This document shows, piece by piece, positions 15,901 through 23,146 of a stretch of DNA of 40,836 bases. Source of the DNA: Verrucomicrobiota bacterium (GTDB lineage: Bacteria; Verrucomicrobiota; Verrucomicrobiia; Limisphaerales; JADLHS01). Location of the stretch: positions 1 through 40,836 of the forward strand of contig JANXWY010000319.1 of assembly GCA_025350905.1 (NCBI GenBank), written 5' to 3'. The notes under the pieces are model-generated. The model was not told the origin of the DNA. It worked only from the letters and a program-made list of their open reading frames with translations, and did no database searches. How positions within the stretch are numbered: position 1 is the stretch's first letter; every line of letters begins with the position of its first letter. The position numbers were made by a program, and so were the translations under genes.

Positions 15901-16965
15901 GGCGAGGCGATTTACAACGACGAAGGCGGTGCGCTGCAGGGCAACAGTCCGTTCCAAGTCGTGTGGCTGCCGGATGAAGTGCGCGAGACATGGCTGGCCA
16001 AGGTGAGCGCGTTCGCGGAGCGCCGAGCCCCGTCTCGGCCCGTTTCTGACAAAGCTTCCCAACGTGCCGAAACGGTGCTCGGCGCTCCAATGCGCGAACC
16101 GATTATTTTCGAAGGTAACGCCCCCGCCAACGTGCGCGACAATGCTTTGCTCCGAACCCTGCTCGTAGCGAAATCAATGCAGCCTACCGCTTCGCCGCAC
16201 ATCTGGCTTGGTGCGCCGAACTCAATCAAAGGCCCGACCGAGGCGGTCTTTCGCCGGCAAAGCGGCAATCATTTGCTCCTCGTCGGTCAACGCGAGGAAG
16301 CGGCGTTGGGCATGTTGGGCGTGGCGCTGGTTTCCCTGGCCGCGCAGCATTCGAAAGCCAGCGCGCGATTCTTCGTGTTTGATTGCAGCGCACCAGATTC
16401 CCCGGAGGCAAAGTTCCTGGAACGCGCGGTGCAGACGGTGCCGCAGGCGATCCAACTGGTTCGCGCCGGCGACGTGGATGCAGTGATGACTGGGCTCGCC
16501 GTCGAGCAACAACTGCGTACCGACGATCCCGGTGCGGTCACACCGGAAACCTATTTGCTCATTCACGGGTTGCAACGGAACAAAAAGCTGCGCTTCGACG
16601 AGGAGATGAGCTTCTCGCTCGATGCTGGTGCGGGCGGAAATCCGGGACTACAACTGAACAAACTGATCTGTGAAGGCGCGAGCCTCGGTTTCCACGTCAT
16701 CGCCGATTGCGACACGTACAACAATGTGATGCGTTTCCTGAGCCGCAAGGCGCTGAGTGAATTTGAAATGCGGGTGGTGTTCCAGATGAGCGCGAACGAT
16801 TCGGCGAGCCTGATTGATTCGCCCCAGGCCAACAACCTGGGCCTGCATCGCGCCATTTTGTTCAACGGTCAGGAAGGCTGGCTGGAAACCTTCCGGCCGT
16901 ATGCGCTGCCGGATGAAGGCTGGCTGGCGGAGGCAGGGCAAGGGTTAGCCCGATTACACGGTTAA
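12922..16965 (+). CDS. Large membrane FtsK/SpoIIIE-EssC-type ATPase
   Basis: 1347 aa from GTG 12922; the tracked start at 12802 overlaps the WXG-like gene. Order: coiled coil (about 1-205), two TM helices (about 210-270: LWVCLPLILLAPFAFVSAA and VWALVGAGLAVVLSLYYFG), coiled coil (about 285-430), a degenerate ATPase-like module (LLTSAPPGRLAFTIFDPVGLG), and a canonical FtsK ATPase with Walker A GLIAGKTGSGKST near 797-809 and Walker B TLLLIDEFQELF near 905. A third module has lost its P-loop (NHLLLVGQREEAALGML). Three ATPase-like modules behind two TM helices resemble EssC/EccC of type VII secretion, but the FHA domains are replaced by coiled coils. Residues about 686-708 come from palindromic repeat A. 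It could also be a DNA translocase; the WXG-like partners favour protein export. Confidence 0.88.
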   Translation: MNKLPGAGETVTLLDRLRQGMREAVQRADELERDFNARSHKLRTQFEQARADQRARGTLEGEAANASATGKLERVDAAYAARKTRIARAAEGARKQRLAEIEAEEGKHTLENQDGLFEAKRVYEAGTQQLQSNHTLFTDQLANERTALEQLEVRARATLAGYRSLARRITNPPNAAPPDLSRPESQLLESLRAHRDQASNALTRCNPFGLSLLFRIFRLWVCLPLILLAPFAFVSAARRFDFPAVPTNVWALVGAGLAVVLSLYYFGRRLAAPHAQTAAMALHSARFLAEACAQKAEANFRAESARLQSVHASTTQNLNDHWKQVRAEARILRSGWIDRLTDQSRKLILANEERQRLWLKTINEQQAELNARRQAQTTTVAEQLEAGCNESLARLSATRAAGRQAIEAEWQQVVLPIYATLQSAAATADEIFPPWRAELWRNFRLPDAFAAGAKFAMLAVDLEKFDEVSLAGKGFPLPGPLSFLTPLSLQVPGAASVLFETKSSGHEQIIGALNNLILRLLTSAPPGRLAFTIFDPVGLGQNFAGLMHLADFEERLINSRIWTQTAQFEQRLADLNEHIEKVTQMYLRNEYETLAEYNAQAGRMAEKYQFLVIADFPSNFSDLAVKRLQSIAASGPRCGVHLLIHWDQRKATPVEFVPEELRKNSICIVPKGDGFALAGCPAAEPLLARAAATLSAPSEGEERAGRGVVPGINTWNGVKLLLDAPPDAELATQLLQQIGKDSTDSYRVEMPFAEVAPDDADLWTRETTSELRVAVGRTGATKLQYLALGQGTRQHGLIAGKTGSGKSTLFHVIITNLALWCSPEQVEFYLVDFKKGVEFKCYATHKLPHARVIAIESDREFGLSVLQRIDDELKRRGDLFRKLGAQDLAGYQRAGGTEPIPRTLLLIDEFQELFVEDDRVSQGAALLLDRIVRQGRAFGIHVLLGSQTLGGAYSLARATIGQMVVRIALQCNEADAYLIMNEDNPAPRLLSRPGEAIYNDEGGALQGNSPFQVVWLPDEVRETWLAKVSAFAERRAPSRPVSDKASQRAETVLGAPMREPIIFEGNAPANVRDNALLRTLLVAKSMQPTASPHIWLGAPNSIKGPTEAVFRRQSGNHLLLVGQREEAALGMLGVALVSLAAQHSKASARFFVFDCSAPDSPEAKFLERAVQTVPQAIQLVRAGDVDAVMTGLAVEQQLRTDDPGAVTPETYLLIHGLQRNKKLRFDEEMSFSLDAGAGGNPGLQLNKLICEGASLGFHVIADCDTYNNVMRFLSRKALSEFEMRVVFQMSANDSASLIDSPQANNLGLHRAILFNGQEGWLETFRPYALPDEGWLAEAGQGLARLHG
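14979..15046. repeat. Palindromic repeat family A, copy 2 (in frame in the FtsK-like gene)
   Basis: A strong dyad centred on CTCCTTCGGAAGGAG, with outer CCCTCTCC/GGAGAGGG arms, within the linker before the active ATPase module. It encodes ATLSAPSEGEERAGRG without breaking the frame. Confidence 0.8.
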
Positions 16966-17074
16966 CTCCGGTTCGGGATGTGTTTATATGCTGCAGCCGC
17001 CGGAGACATGGGCGATGCCGCGCTTCGTCTCCTACCAAGCAGATGGTTTTCAACGACCTGCCGGCTAAAGCCAG

Positions 17075-17659
17075 TCACAACCACTTCTTGAGCCGTTCCC
17101 GCAAGATTTGGCGCGCTCGATAGCAGCGCGATTCCACCGCCTTGGGCGTCGCCTTCAGAATACGTGCCGCTTCCGCCATGCTCTGTTCTTCCCATTCGCA
17201 GAGAACGATCGCTTCGCGCAAGTCGGCGGGCAACTGGTCCACGGCCGCGCGGACGGCGGCGTTGCGCTCGGCCGCCAGCAACTGTTCTGGGGGCGCGGCT
17301 TCGGGGGAAGCCAAGGTGCCGGACAGGGATTGTTCCGCGGCACCGGTTTCCGCGTCGAGCGAAACGTTTGGGTGACGGGTGCGCCAGCGGATTTGATTGC
17401 GGGCGAGATTGGCGGCGATCGTGAACAGCCAGGCCGAGAACTTTTCCGCGGGCCGGAAAGTTTCGCGCGCGCGAAAGACGCGAACAAAAGTCTCCTGCGC
17501 CAGATCGTTCGCATCGTCTTCGTTGTTCAACATCCGGCAAAGGAAATGAAACACGGCCGGCGCGTGCCGATGCATCAGTTCGTTGAGCGCCGCGTCCTGA
17601 CCAGCGGCCAAGCGTTGCATAGCCGCCCGGTCGCTCGCGTCGGCTTCAGTGGTGTCCAT
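17075..17659 (-). CDS. ECF-type RNA polymerase sigma factor
   Basis: 194 aa from the ATG at 17659. Region 2 is seen in MHRHAPAVFHFLCRML, DDANDLAQETFVRVFRA and KFSAWLFTIAANLARNQIR. Region 4 is seen in LPADLREAIVLCEWEEQSMAEAARIL and the recognition helix KAVESRCYRARQILRERL. It lies last in a minus-strand operon, overlapping the end of the CpxP-like gene by 14 nt. Sigma factors usually come first in such operons. The neighbours (a one-TM protein and a periplasmic stress-sensor-like protein) suggest control by an envelope or metal signal. The 109 bp downstream up to the FtsK-like stop hold no gene. Confidence 0.93.
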   Translation of the reverse strand: MDTTEADASDRAAMQRLAAGQDAALNELMHRHAPAVFHFLCRMLNNEDDANDLAQETFVRVFRARETFRPAEKFSAWLFTIAANLARNQIRWRTRHPNVSLDAETGAAEQSLSGTLASPEAAPPEQLLAAERNAAVRAAVDQLPADLREAIVLCEWEEQSMAEAARILKATPKAVESRCYRARQILRERLKKWL

Positions 17660-18140
17660 GGGTCTGGTCCGCTGCGTTCGACATGGATTGTTCGATCTGT
17701 TCGTGGAAACCGAGGGTGAGGCGTTGCATCTCCGCGAGGTAGCGGCGGCCTTGCGCGGCTGGCATGGCCTGGCTGACTTCGACAAAGTGCCCGAGCATCT
17801 GCCGCTGACACTGCACCCGGAGGGCGGCGAGTTCGGTCAATTTTTGTCCGGCCTCGGCGGTGACATTGGTGGCCCCGGCAAGCGCCGCTTCGAGTTCGTG
17901 TTTCTTGACGGCCATTTGCTGGCACAATTCACCACACTTGGGCAGGTAGCCGTCGTGCAGTTCGCGGATGCGCGTCAGCTCGGTGGCGCTCAGCTGAAAC
18001 TCCTGACGAAGCCAGGCCAGGTCATCCGTCGAACTAGCGATGTGTTTTGCGCAAAGTCGCTGGGCGAGAACGTAGGAGGTGGCGAACACCGCAACTCCGG
18101 CGACCAGCAGCAACAGCACGATGAAGGGCGAACGTTTCAT
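17646..18140 (-). CDS. Spy/CpxP or heavy-metal-sensor-like periplasmic protein
   Basis: 164 aa. An N-terminal signal anchor (SPFIVLLLLVAGVAVFATSYVLA) is followed by an all-helical domain with DDLAWLRQEFQLSATELTRIREL, LPKCGELCQQMAVKKHELEAAL and repeated Met/Gln-rich helices, ending HGHH. This resembles the PF13801 metal-resistance/periplasmic sensor and CpxP/Spy chaperone class (ZraP, CnrX-like). Four cysteines and the terminal histidines could bind metal. It starts 4 nt after the stop of the 108-aa gene and overlaps the sigma gene. Probably senses an envelope or metal signal that frees the sigma factor; this is inference from context. Confidence 0.75.
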   Translation of the reverse strand: MKRSPFIVLLLLVAGVAVFATSYVLAQRLCAKHIASSTDDLAWLRQEFQLSATELTRIRELHDGYLPKCGELCQQMAVKKHELEAALAGATNVTAEAGQKLTELAALRVQCQRQMLGHFVEVSQAMPAAQGRRYLAEMQRLTLGFHEQIEQSMSNAADQTHGHH

Positions 18141-18144
18141 CGCG

Positions 18145-18471
18145 TCATCGAACTGAATTGGGCGCGACGGCGGCCAGATAACGGGCCTGCGCCTCGTGCC
18201 GCGCCAGTTGCTCGCCTTGGTTCCAACCCAGACCCACGCCCGCCAGCACCAGCACTGCGGTCAGGGCAAATGCCCGTCGGGGTCGCCAGACCCAGCCCAC
18301 CACGGCATCGAGCCAGCCGTCCGCATCCGCTGGGAGATTGCGCCCTGCTGCGCCCTCGATCCGGTGCCAGACATTATCCTGAAAGCGTGGTGGCAACGCC
18401 GGCGTCGCGCGCGCTGCGCGCAACAACGAGGCGAGTCCGTCCCCAGCGGAATTGAGAAGCTGTTTGTTCAT
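18145..18471 (-). CDS. Single-TM protein, possible anti-sigma factor
   Basis: 108 aa. A soluble N-terminal part of about 65 residues (LLRAARATPALPPRFQDNVWHRIE) precedes one TM (AFALTAVLVLAGVGLGWN) and a short tail. The LPPRFQ..VW.RIE motif recurs in small proteins beside ECF sigma genes of this phylum, so an anti-sigma role is plausible, though no ZAS (HxxxCxxC) motif is present. First gene of the minus-strand operon. No convincing promoter was seen immediately upstream. Confidence 0.65.
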   Translation of the reverse strand: MNKQLLNSAGDGLASLLRAARATPALPPRFQDNVWHRIEGAAGRNLPADADGWLDAVVGWVWRPRRAFALTAVLVLAGVGLGWNQGEQLARHEAQARYLAAVAPNSVR

Positions 18472-18958
18472 TGCGAGCCAGCGGCGGACTGATCAACCAC
18501 CGCGAGGTATTGCCGTTAAGTGTTCGACTTCAAGGGCCGCCCAATTTCAGATGGCCCGTTGTATCCAGCATTACACCGCAAGCGGCCACGGCCCGCGAAA
18601 TATTTCCACAAATAATTTGCCGGAGTTGCCGGCGATCAAGGGATGCCACTTTTGCGGCAGCCCGCACGGGCGACCAGCAAACACTCAAGGTAAGATTAAA
18701 CCGTCTGTTTTTGAGCGGGCAGCGCAATTTCTCTGCCCTAAAACCCCGCTGCGGCCACCCGGTGAGATCGTCTGGGTGGGACGGAACTGGGGTCGGAGCT
18801 TCCCCTCATGAAAATGACATGCGGACATCAACCTGGGGGGGGGTGGCGAGAACCAGGCGAGAACCAGGCTTGACTTGGGCGCCAGGACGTTTTAATGAAG
18901 CGAGAGTAATTTCAGTGGCCGGTACCGTGCCGGCTAAAACCAATACACTCATATCAGA
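18472..18958. other. 487-bp divergent intergenic region, no gene supported
   Basis: It separates the minus-strand sigma operon from the plus-strand lipoprotein gene. A 176-aa plus ORF crosses it, but its composition is shadow-like. Visible items: a GGGCAG/CTGCCC hairpin (18717-18738), a run of nine G near 18835, and a tandem CGAGAACCAGG pair just after it. TGCCGGCTAAAACC near 18928 matches TGCCGGCTAAAGCC near 17059, a possible short dispersed repeat. Confidence 0.6.
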
Positions 18959-19303
18959 ATGCGCCTCGTATGGAGTAATTTTTGCCTGGTGTTCGTACTA
19001 ACGCTGGTTGCCTGTAGCAAGTCGAGCAACGCCGACAAACTGCCGCCAATGGAATTCGAGGGCGTGAAAGTGGATACCCCACAATTAATGGCGGAATTTG
19101 TGACTGCTTCGCCGCAGCTCCAGCAGTCGGTGAACGATGCGGTGACAAAAATCCGCTACCGGCAATATTTAGATGCGATGATGGAGTTGGATGGAGTTCT
19201 CAAAGCCCCGGACCTGAAAGACCCGCAGAAGAAACTGATCGCCCAAGTAATGGACCAGTTGAAGGAAGTATTTGCAAAAGCTCCGCCGCGTCCCGGCCAA
19301 TAG
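18959..19303 (+). CDS. Small lipoprotein
   Basis: 114 aa. A type II signal peptide MRLVWSNFCLVFVLTLVAC with lipobox LVAC puts the lipidated Cys near residue 19. The mature part is soluble and helical (VKIDT-like VKVDTPQLMAEFVTASPQLQQSVNDAVTKIRYRQYLDAMMEL), ending in a Pro-rich tail. No known domain recognised. No Shine-Dalgarno; TACACT lies 9 nt before the ATG and could be a -10, but no clear -35 is seen. Isolated gene, likely in the outer or inner membrane leaflet facing the periplasm. Confidence 0.78.
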   Translation: MRLVWSNFCLVFVLTLVACSKSSNADKLPPMEFEGVKVDTPQLMAEFVTASPQLQQSVNDAVTKIRYRQYLDAMMELDGVLKAPDLKDPQKKLIAQVMDQLKEVFAKAPPRPGQ

Positions 19304-19632
19304 CCAATAGCCGATAGGATTGCGTGGGGAAATTCCGTGGACCACTCCATTGCTGGACGAGTCGGCGCCAAACACGAGCCGAAAGCTAGCGATCGCTAGC
19401 TCTTCGAGTTCGGCGCTCGGCGCTTGTTGAATCTCCCTCGCGAGTTGAGCATCGATCGATCTACTTTCAACCTCTTTCTCCTGCCTTCGCAACGTTACCC
19501 GAACCCACGCCGGGCCACTCATTCGCTCATGTTACCAGGTTGATTTCTTATCTCTGAACGCGGAACCCTCGTGCGCCAAGGATTCAGTTAGTCGCAACCG
19601 CCTCCCGGCGGTGGCCGTACTTCGCGGAAGGG
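19304..19632. other. 329-bp convergent intergenic region
   Basis: It lies between the lipoprotein and metallohydrolase stops, with no gene. It contains the perfect palindrome AGCTAGCGATCGCTAGCT at 19384-19401, which could act as a bidirectional terminator or protein site (no T-run follows). A second GATCGATC-rich spot lies near 19453. Confidence 0.6.
19384..19401. repeat. Perfect 18-bp palindrome
   Basis: AGCTAGCGATCGCTAGCT reads identically on both strands and includes the 8-mer GCGATCGC. It sits between two convergent genes. Confidence 0.85.
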
Positions 19633-21975
19633 CTAATCGGGCTGCGACTCGCTCAGGATTTTTTGGTAGGCGGCGCGGGCGTGATCGTAGGCCAGCCGGG
19701 CGGCCTCCTTTTCCGCCGGCTTGATCAATTTTTCCTTCTGCGACCAGCATTGCTCCACGCCTTTGACACACCATTCCGCGCTGCGCTTTGAGGCCCGAAT
19801 GGGCTTGCCATCGACGAGCACAAAGATCGGATTCGTGTGCGAGGAAGGCAGGATGCGCAGCGCGACCCAACTGCTGCGGTCGATCTGCACGTCGAAACTT
19901 ATCTCCTGCAGTTCGCCGTCGGCCACGATGTTTTTCTTCGCCACCGGATAACCGTTGACGATCACTTCCACCGGTACTTCACGCGTGTCGGCGATGCGCG
20001 CGCGCTCGATGTCCCAATACGGTTTCTTGGCGTAATCCAGGTGCTGTAGCGTCGGATTCGGCGTCTCGTTCAATCGCGCGGCGACGTGGGCGGTCAGTTT
20101 GACCGTAGCTGGTTGCGCCAATTTTAGTTCGCTGCCGCCTTCGCCCACCGCCACGTCGTTGACTTTGAACTCCATCAAATGGCTTTTGCCGTCGCCGACA
20201 TAATTACGGCCCTGGCGAATGCCTTCGCACCATTGGTCGTAATCCAGTTTGCCGTCGAGCTTCACGTAGGAACGGCCCAAGCCAACCTTTTCCCCGTAGA
20301 TACAGGGGAAATCGGTTTCGCCGCTGACGCGAGTGCGATAGCCGACGTTCAAGGTTTGATACCACATGTTTAACTCCCAAACATAAGGCGTGTCCACCAA
20401 GGAAAGAAAATCCACCGCCGGGAGCAACTTCCCATCCGGGCCGGGCAATTCGTGCGTCACGTCCACGATGTATTCGTTGGCGCCGATGCCATTAAACGGC
20501 GGCACAAGGTAGTTGGGCAGCTCCGTGGTTTTCACTTCCAGCCCCCAGCCAGAATGGGCGGGGCCGCAGACCGAGCCTTGCTGCTTGGCCCAGCGCAGCG
20601 TGTTCAGGCCCAGCGTCGGCCAGTGATCCTTGGAATTGCCGCCGGGATAAATTTCTTCCTTGAGCCGCAATAAACACAGATGACCGGACTGATGCGAACC
20701 AAAGCCGGAAACCTCGATGTCGTAGCGGAGCAGGTACGGATATTGGGAAACCTTGTCGAGCGCGCCGCAGAAAAATTGCTTCTGGTAATCGAAGCACGGC
20801 CCCCAGGTCAGGTTCGCACCGATTTTCAAATCCTCGCCGATGCAGTGGCGGATCATGTCGGCACCCAGGACCCCCTCGGTTGGTTTCACATAGTGGGCGC
20901 AACCGGCGGCGTGGATGTGATGATCCCCGGACCACCAGCCGAATTGGGACGGATCAATCCAGCGTTTGACTTGGAAATCGACCCGTTCTGTGGCCTTTTC
21001 AATCTTTAAGTTCTGGGTAGAGGGAATTGATTCCGGTCCGCGCGAAAATTCCACCGTGTAATCGCCTGCCGGCAGCTTCACGGTTTCGCCGTCACCGCGA
21101 TAGACCTGCGGGTGAAACGGAAAGTCGGGCGCCAGCCGTTTGGCGGGCGACGGATAGACCCGTTGCTGCGCGTCACGAATGACGAATGACGCCGTGGTCG
21201 GCTGGCCGTGCTCGTCGCGCACACGGAAGGTGATGGGGTGGGCAGGCAGGCAGGTGAACAGCAGGTCCACTTCGTTGCGGAAACCGAGGTCCTGCGTTCC
21301 CTGGCCGACGTTGAAAGAGAACTTCGCCTCCCGTTGGCCGGCGTCGCGGCTGTACAGCTGGAGGATGCGGTATTCGAGCGGCAAACCGCTGAGCGTCTGG
21401 GCGAGCGGCTGCTGATCATACGTCTGCAACTCGAGCCAGAGCGGCGCCGCATTGGTCAGGGCGAAGGCCTCGCCTTTCTTGCGATAGAACTGGTCGGACG
21501 CACTGCTCCGGGGCCCGCCGCCGTCCTGCGAGTAAACGGAGACGGCATTGGGGCTGACTGCTTCCAACGCCGCGGTAGTGCCGGATTCGTTGACGACTTT
21601 GACGAGAAATTGTCGCCACCCCTGCTCCACCAGTTCCGGCTTTGCCGGACCGGGGGCAACCTTCACGCGCATTTCGGGATTAATCTGGACCCCGAATAGA
21701 CAATGGCGGTCCAGAATCTCCTGCAACTTTTCCGTGGCACTTTTGGTGTTGGGGTCCTGCATGGCGGTAGCGATCGCCATTTTCTCGTCCGCGCTGAAGG
21801 GCGAACCAAGATAATCCGTGGCCTCGATCAAGCGGGTGACTTGCGCGATAAACGGCTGCCCCTCGACGTTTTTTTCGATGGGCAACGTTGCCGCGAGCAG
21901 GAATGGCGCGGCACCGGCAAACAGCGTAAGGCGAATCAACCATTTCTCACAAAAGCGGTTTCGGTGCGCTGACAT
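19633..21975 (-). CDS. Secreted CehA/McbA-family metallohydrolase (PHP-like)
   Basis: 780 aa. A signal peptide (WLIRLTLFAGAAPFLLAA) is followed by about 330 residues of beta-rich N-terminal domains (a carboxypeptidase-regulatory-like segment near TFRVRDEHGQPTTASFVIRD). The metal site comes next, SGDHHIHAAGCAHY near residue 360, with further His in GSHQSGHLCLL and GPAHSGWG. These fit the CehA/McbA PHP-type hydrolases (carbaryl hydrolase relatives). A C-terminal domain carries a VPVEVIVNGYPVAKKNI segment. Many such proteins abound in Verrucomicrobiota and Planctomycetota with unknown, probably ester or phosphoester, substrates. Monocistronic; the ATG at 21975 has no strong ribosome site. Confidence 0.85.
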   Translation of the reverse strand: MSAHRNRFCEKWLIRLTLFAGAAPFLLAATLPIEKNVEGQPFIAQVTRLIEATDYLGSPFSADEKMAIATAMQDPNTKSATEKLQEILDRHCLFGVQINPEMRVKVAPGPAKPELVEQGWRQFLVKVVNESGTTAALEAVSPNAVSVYSQDGGGPRSSASDQFYRKKGEAFALTNAAPLWLELQTYDQQPLAQTLSGLPLEYRILQLYSRDAGQREAKFSFNVGQGTQDLGFRNEVDLLFTCLPAHPITFRVRDEHGQPTTASFVIRDAQQRVYPSPAKRLAPDFPFHPQVYRGDGETVKLPAGDYTVEFSRGPESIPSTQNLKIEKATERVDFQVKRWIDPSQFGWWSGDHHIHAAGCAHYVKPTEGVLGADMIRHCIGEDLKIGANLTWGPCFDYQKQFFCGALDKVSQYPYLLRYDIEVSGFGSHQSGHLCLLRLKEEIYPGGNSKDHWPTLGLNTLRWAKQQGSVCGPAHSGWGLEVKTTELPNYLVPPFNGIGANEYIVDVTHELPGPDGKLLPAVDFLSLVDTPYVWELNMWYQTLNVGYRTRVSGETDFPCIYGEKVGLGRSYVKLDGKLDYDQWCEGIRQGRNYVGDGKSHLMEFKVNDVAVGEGGSELKLAQPATVKLTAHVAARLNETPNPTLQHLDYAKKPYWDIERARIADTREVPVEVIVNGYPVAKKNIVADGELQEISFDVQIDRSSWVALRILPSSHTNPIFVLVDGKPIRASKRSAEWCVKGVEQCWSQKEKLIKPAEKEAARLAYDHARAAYQKILSESQPD

Positions 21976-22375
21976 AATTATTCAGGACTGGGGTTAGCTG
22001 CGGCGAGCCTAGCACTTTGGGTGCAACTGACCAGTGTTTAATGGGTGCGACCAGAGGTGGCGGTCAACCCAGGTGGTAGGAGTGTTCGCGCTGCGAACAC
22101 TCCGCCCGCGCCGAGCGGGCGGAACGTGCGGTGCCTCGGGCGTGCCGCTGGACGCGGCCCGACGGCTCGCAGCGCGAGCCGTTCTACCACGCTGACCGCC
22201 CCTTCCAGTCGCACCCGTGTTTAATGCCCCGACCGGACGGCCCAGCGCGGCGTCCGAGCCGAGCCGATGCACCCGGCAACTCGCGCGCGAAGTGCATGCC
22301 AACGAATAGGGATTCTCCCGCCGGCGACGACGAGAGGAATCGCTAACTCGACGCGTGGGTTCCGCGTTTAACCCT
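21976..22375. other. 400-bp intergenic region carrying a MITE-like element
   Basis: No gene is supported. Bases 22043-22216 are a MITE-like inverted repeat (listed separately). The remainder to 22375 is GC-rich single-copy sequence in which I see nothing. Confidence 0.65.
22034..22225. mobile_element. MITE-like element with terminal inverted repeats and 9-bp target duplication
   Basis: The ends are GGGTGCGAC (22043) and GTCGCACCC (ending 22216), extended inward by an imperfect match (GGCGGTCA and TGACCGCC; GTGGTAG and CTACCAC). The direct repeat GTGTTTAAT flanks both sides (22034-22042 and 22217-22225). Inside are three hairpins: GAGTGTTCG/CGAACACTC, CCGCCCGC/GCGGGCGG and GGCTCGC/GCGAGCC. 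It is 174 bp with no coding capacity, so any transposase must act in trans. Confidence 0.75.
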
Positions 22376-22618
22376 TCAATAACCTCGTTTGACCAGGAGA
22401 TAAACCGCAACCATCAGCGCCAGACCGATGAGCGACATCAGCAGCCAACTGCTGACAAGATAGGACACGCCAATCATAAGGACGCCGCCGACCATCGGCA
22501 TTAGCTCCCGCTGTTTCTTGCCGTAAATCCAATACCCGACGCCGATGGAGCCCCACAGCAACGAAGCGAAGAGAAAGCTGGAATCAAAGTCCAGAAGCGT
22601 GGTGGCGGTGCTCGGCAT
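22376..22618 (-). CDS. Small two- or three-TM membrane protein
   Basis: 80 aa. A hydrophobic N-terminal segment (SFLFASLLWGSIGVGYWIYG) is followed by a KKQRE loop and two further hydrophobic stretches (MVGGVLMIGVSYLVSSWLLM and LIGLALMVAVYLLV), ending KRGY. No recognised function. It starts 31 nt after the SRPBCC stop on the same strand and may be co-transcribed with it. Confidence 0.75.
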   Translation of the reverse strand: MPSTATTLLDFDSSFLFASLLWGSIGVGYWIYGKKQRELMPMVGGVLMIGVSYLVSSWLLMSLIGLALMVAVYLLVKRGY

Positions 22619-22648
22619 GGGCCCAAAGTTTCGCGGCTTTTCAGGCGC

Positions 22649-23098
22649 TCAGCAATGGCCAAACCGTTCCCCCAGCTGCCGGCGACGAAACGCGAAAATC
22701 TTTTCCACGTCGCGCCGGACGAACAGGCGGTTGGTGAGCTCGCCGCCCAGCACGGAGTAATGGACTTCGTCGGTGCAGAGTGTGCCGCCGTTCTGGGGCG
22801 TGAAGCGATGTTCGTGCTGCCACAAGCGATAAGGTCCGCGCTTTTGTTCGTCGACAAAATACAGCGGTGGTTCCCAGGCAGTAATTTCGGTCTGCCATCG
22901 CACGGGCCAGCCATGAATGCGCAGGCGGTAATCAATCAGCGCGCCGCCGTGCAAGCAGATTGGTTTAGGCGTGAGAATTTCAAAGTTTACCCAGTCGGGC
23001 GTGAGCGCTTGGAGGTTGGAGGCGTCGGCGAAGAAGGCAAAAATCTCGGCCGCTGGCCGCGGCAGCCAAAGTTCGGCGTGGAAATGGTGAATTGTCAT
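22649..23098 (-). CDS. SRPBCC-family ligand-binding protein (COG4276-like)
   Basis: 149 aa from the ATG at 23098; the tracked longer start is not supported. The START/SRPBCC fold is seen in LPRPAAEIFAFFADASNLQALTPDWVNFEI, then ITAWEPPLYFVDEQKRGPYRLWQHEHRF, ending DVEKIFAFRRRQL. The PDW..F and GPY..W.H.H.F motifs match the COG4276 subgroup, which often neighbours photolyase and CarH/LitR genes in other bacteria. It lies one gene from the CarH-like regulator, supporting a link to the light response. Ligand unknown; a hydrophobic isoprenoid or lipid is a reasonable guess. Confidence 0.85.
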   Translation of the reverse strand: MTIHHFHAELWLPRPAAEIFAFFADASNLQALTPDWVNFEILTPKPICLHGGALIDYRLRIHGWPVRWQTEITAWEPPLYFVDEQKRGPYRLWQHEHRFTPQNGGTLCTDEVHYSVLGGELTNRLFVRRDVEKIFAFRRRQLGERFGHC

Positions 23099-23146
23099 GG
23101 TGGGTTGAAGATTTGAATCCGCGCGACCTTGTGCTAACCATGGCGT

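Noticed and set aside
14407-16062. 551-aa minus-strand ORF inside the FtsK-like gene
   Set aside because: High-GC shadow; the plus frame has Walker A/B and continuous domain structure, while this ORF has no motif.
12922-16965. Ordinary chromosomal FtsK DNA translocase
   Set aside because: No four-TM FtsK N-terminus and no gamma domain at the C-terminus; three ATPase-like modules and WXG-like partners point to an EssC-type protein.
18471-19001. 176-aa plus ORF across the divergent intergenic region
   Set aside because: No motif, random-looking composition, overlaps the real lipoprotein start and the start of the minus operon.
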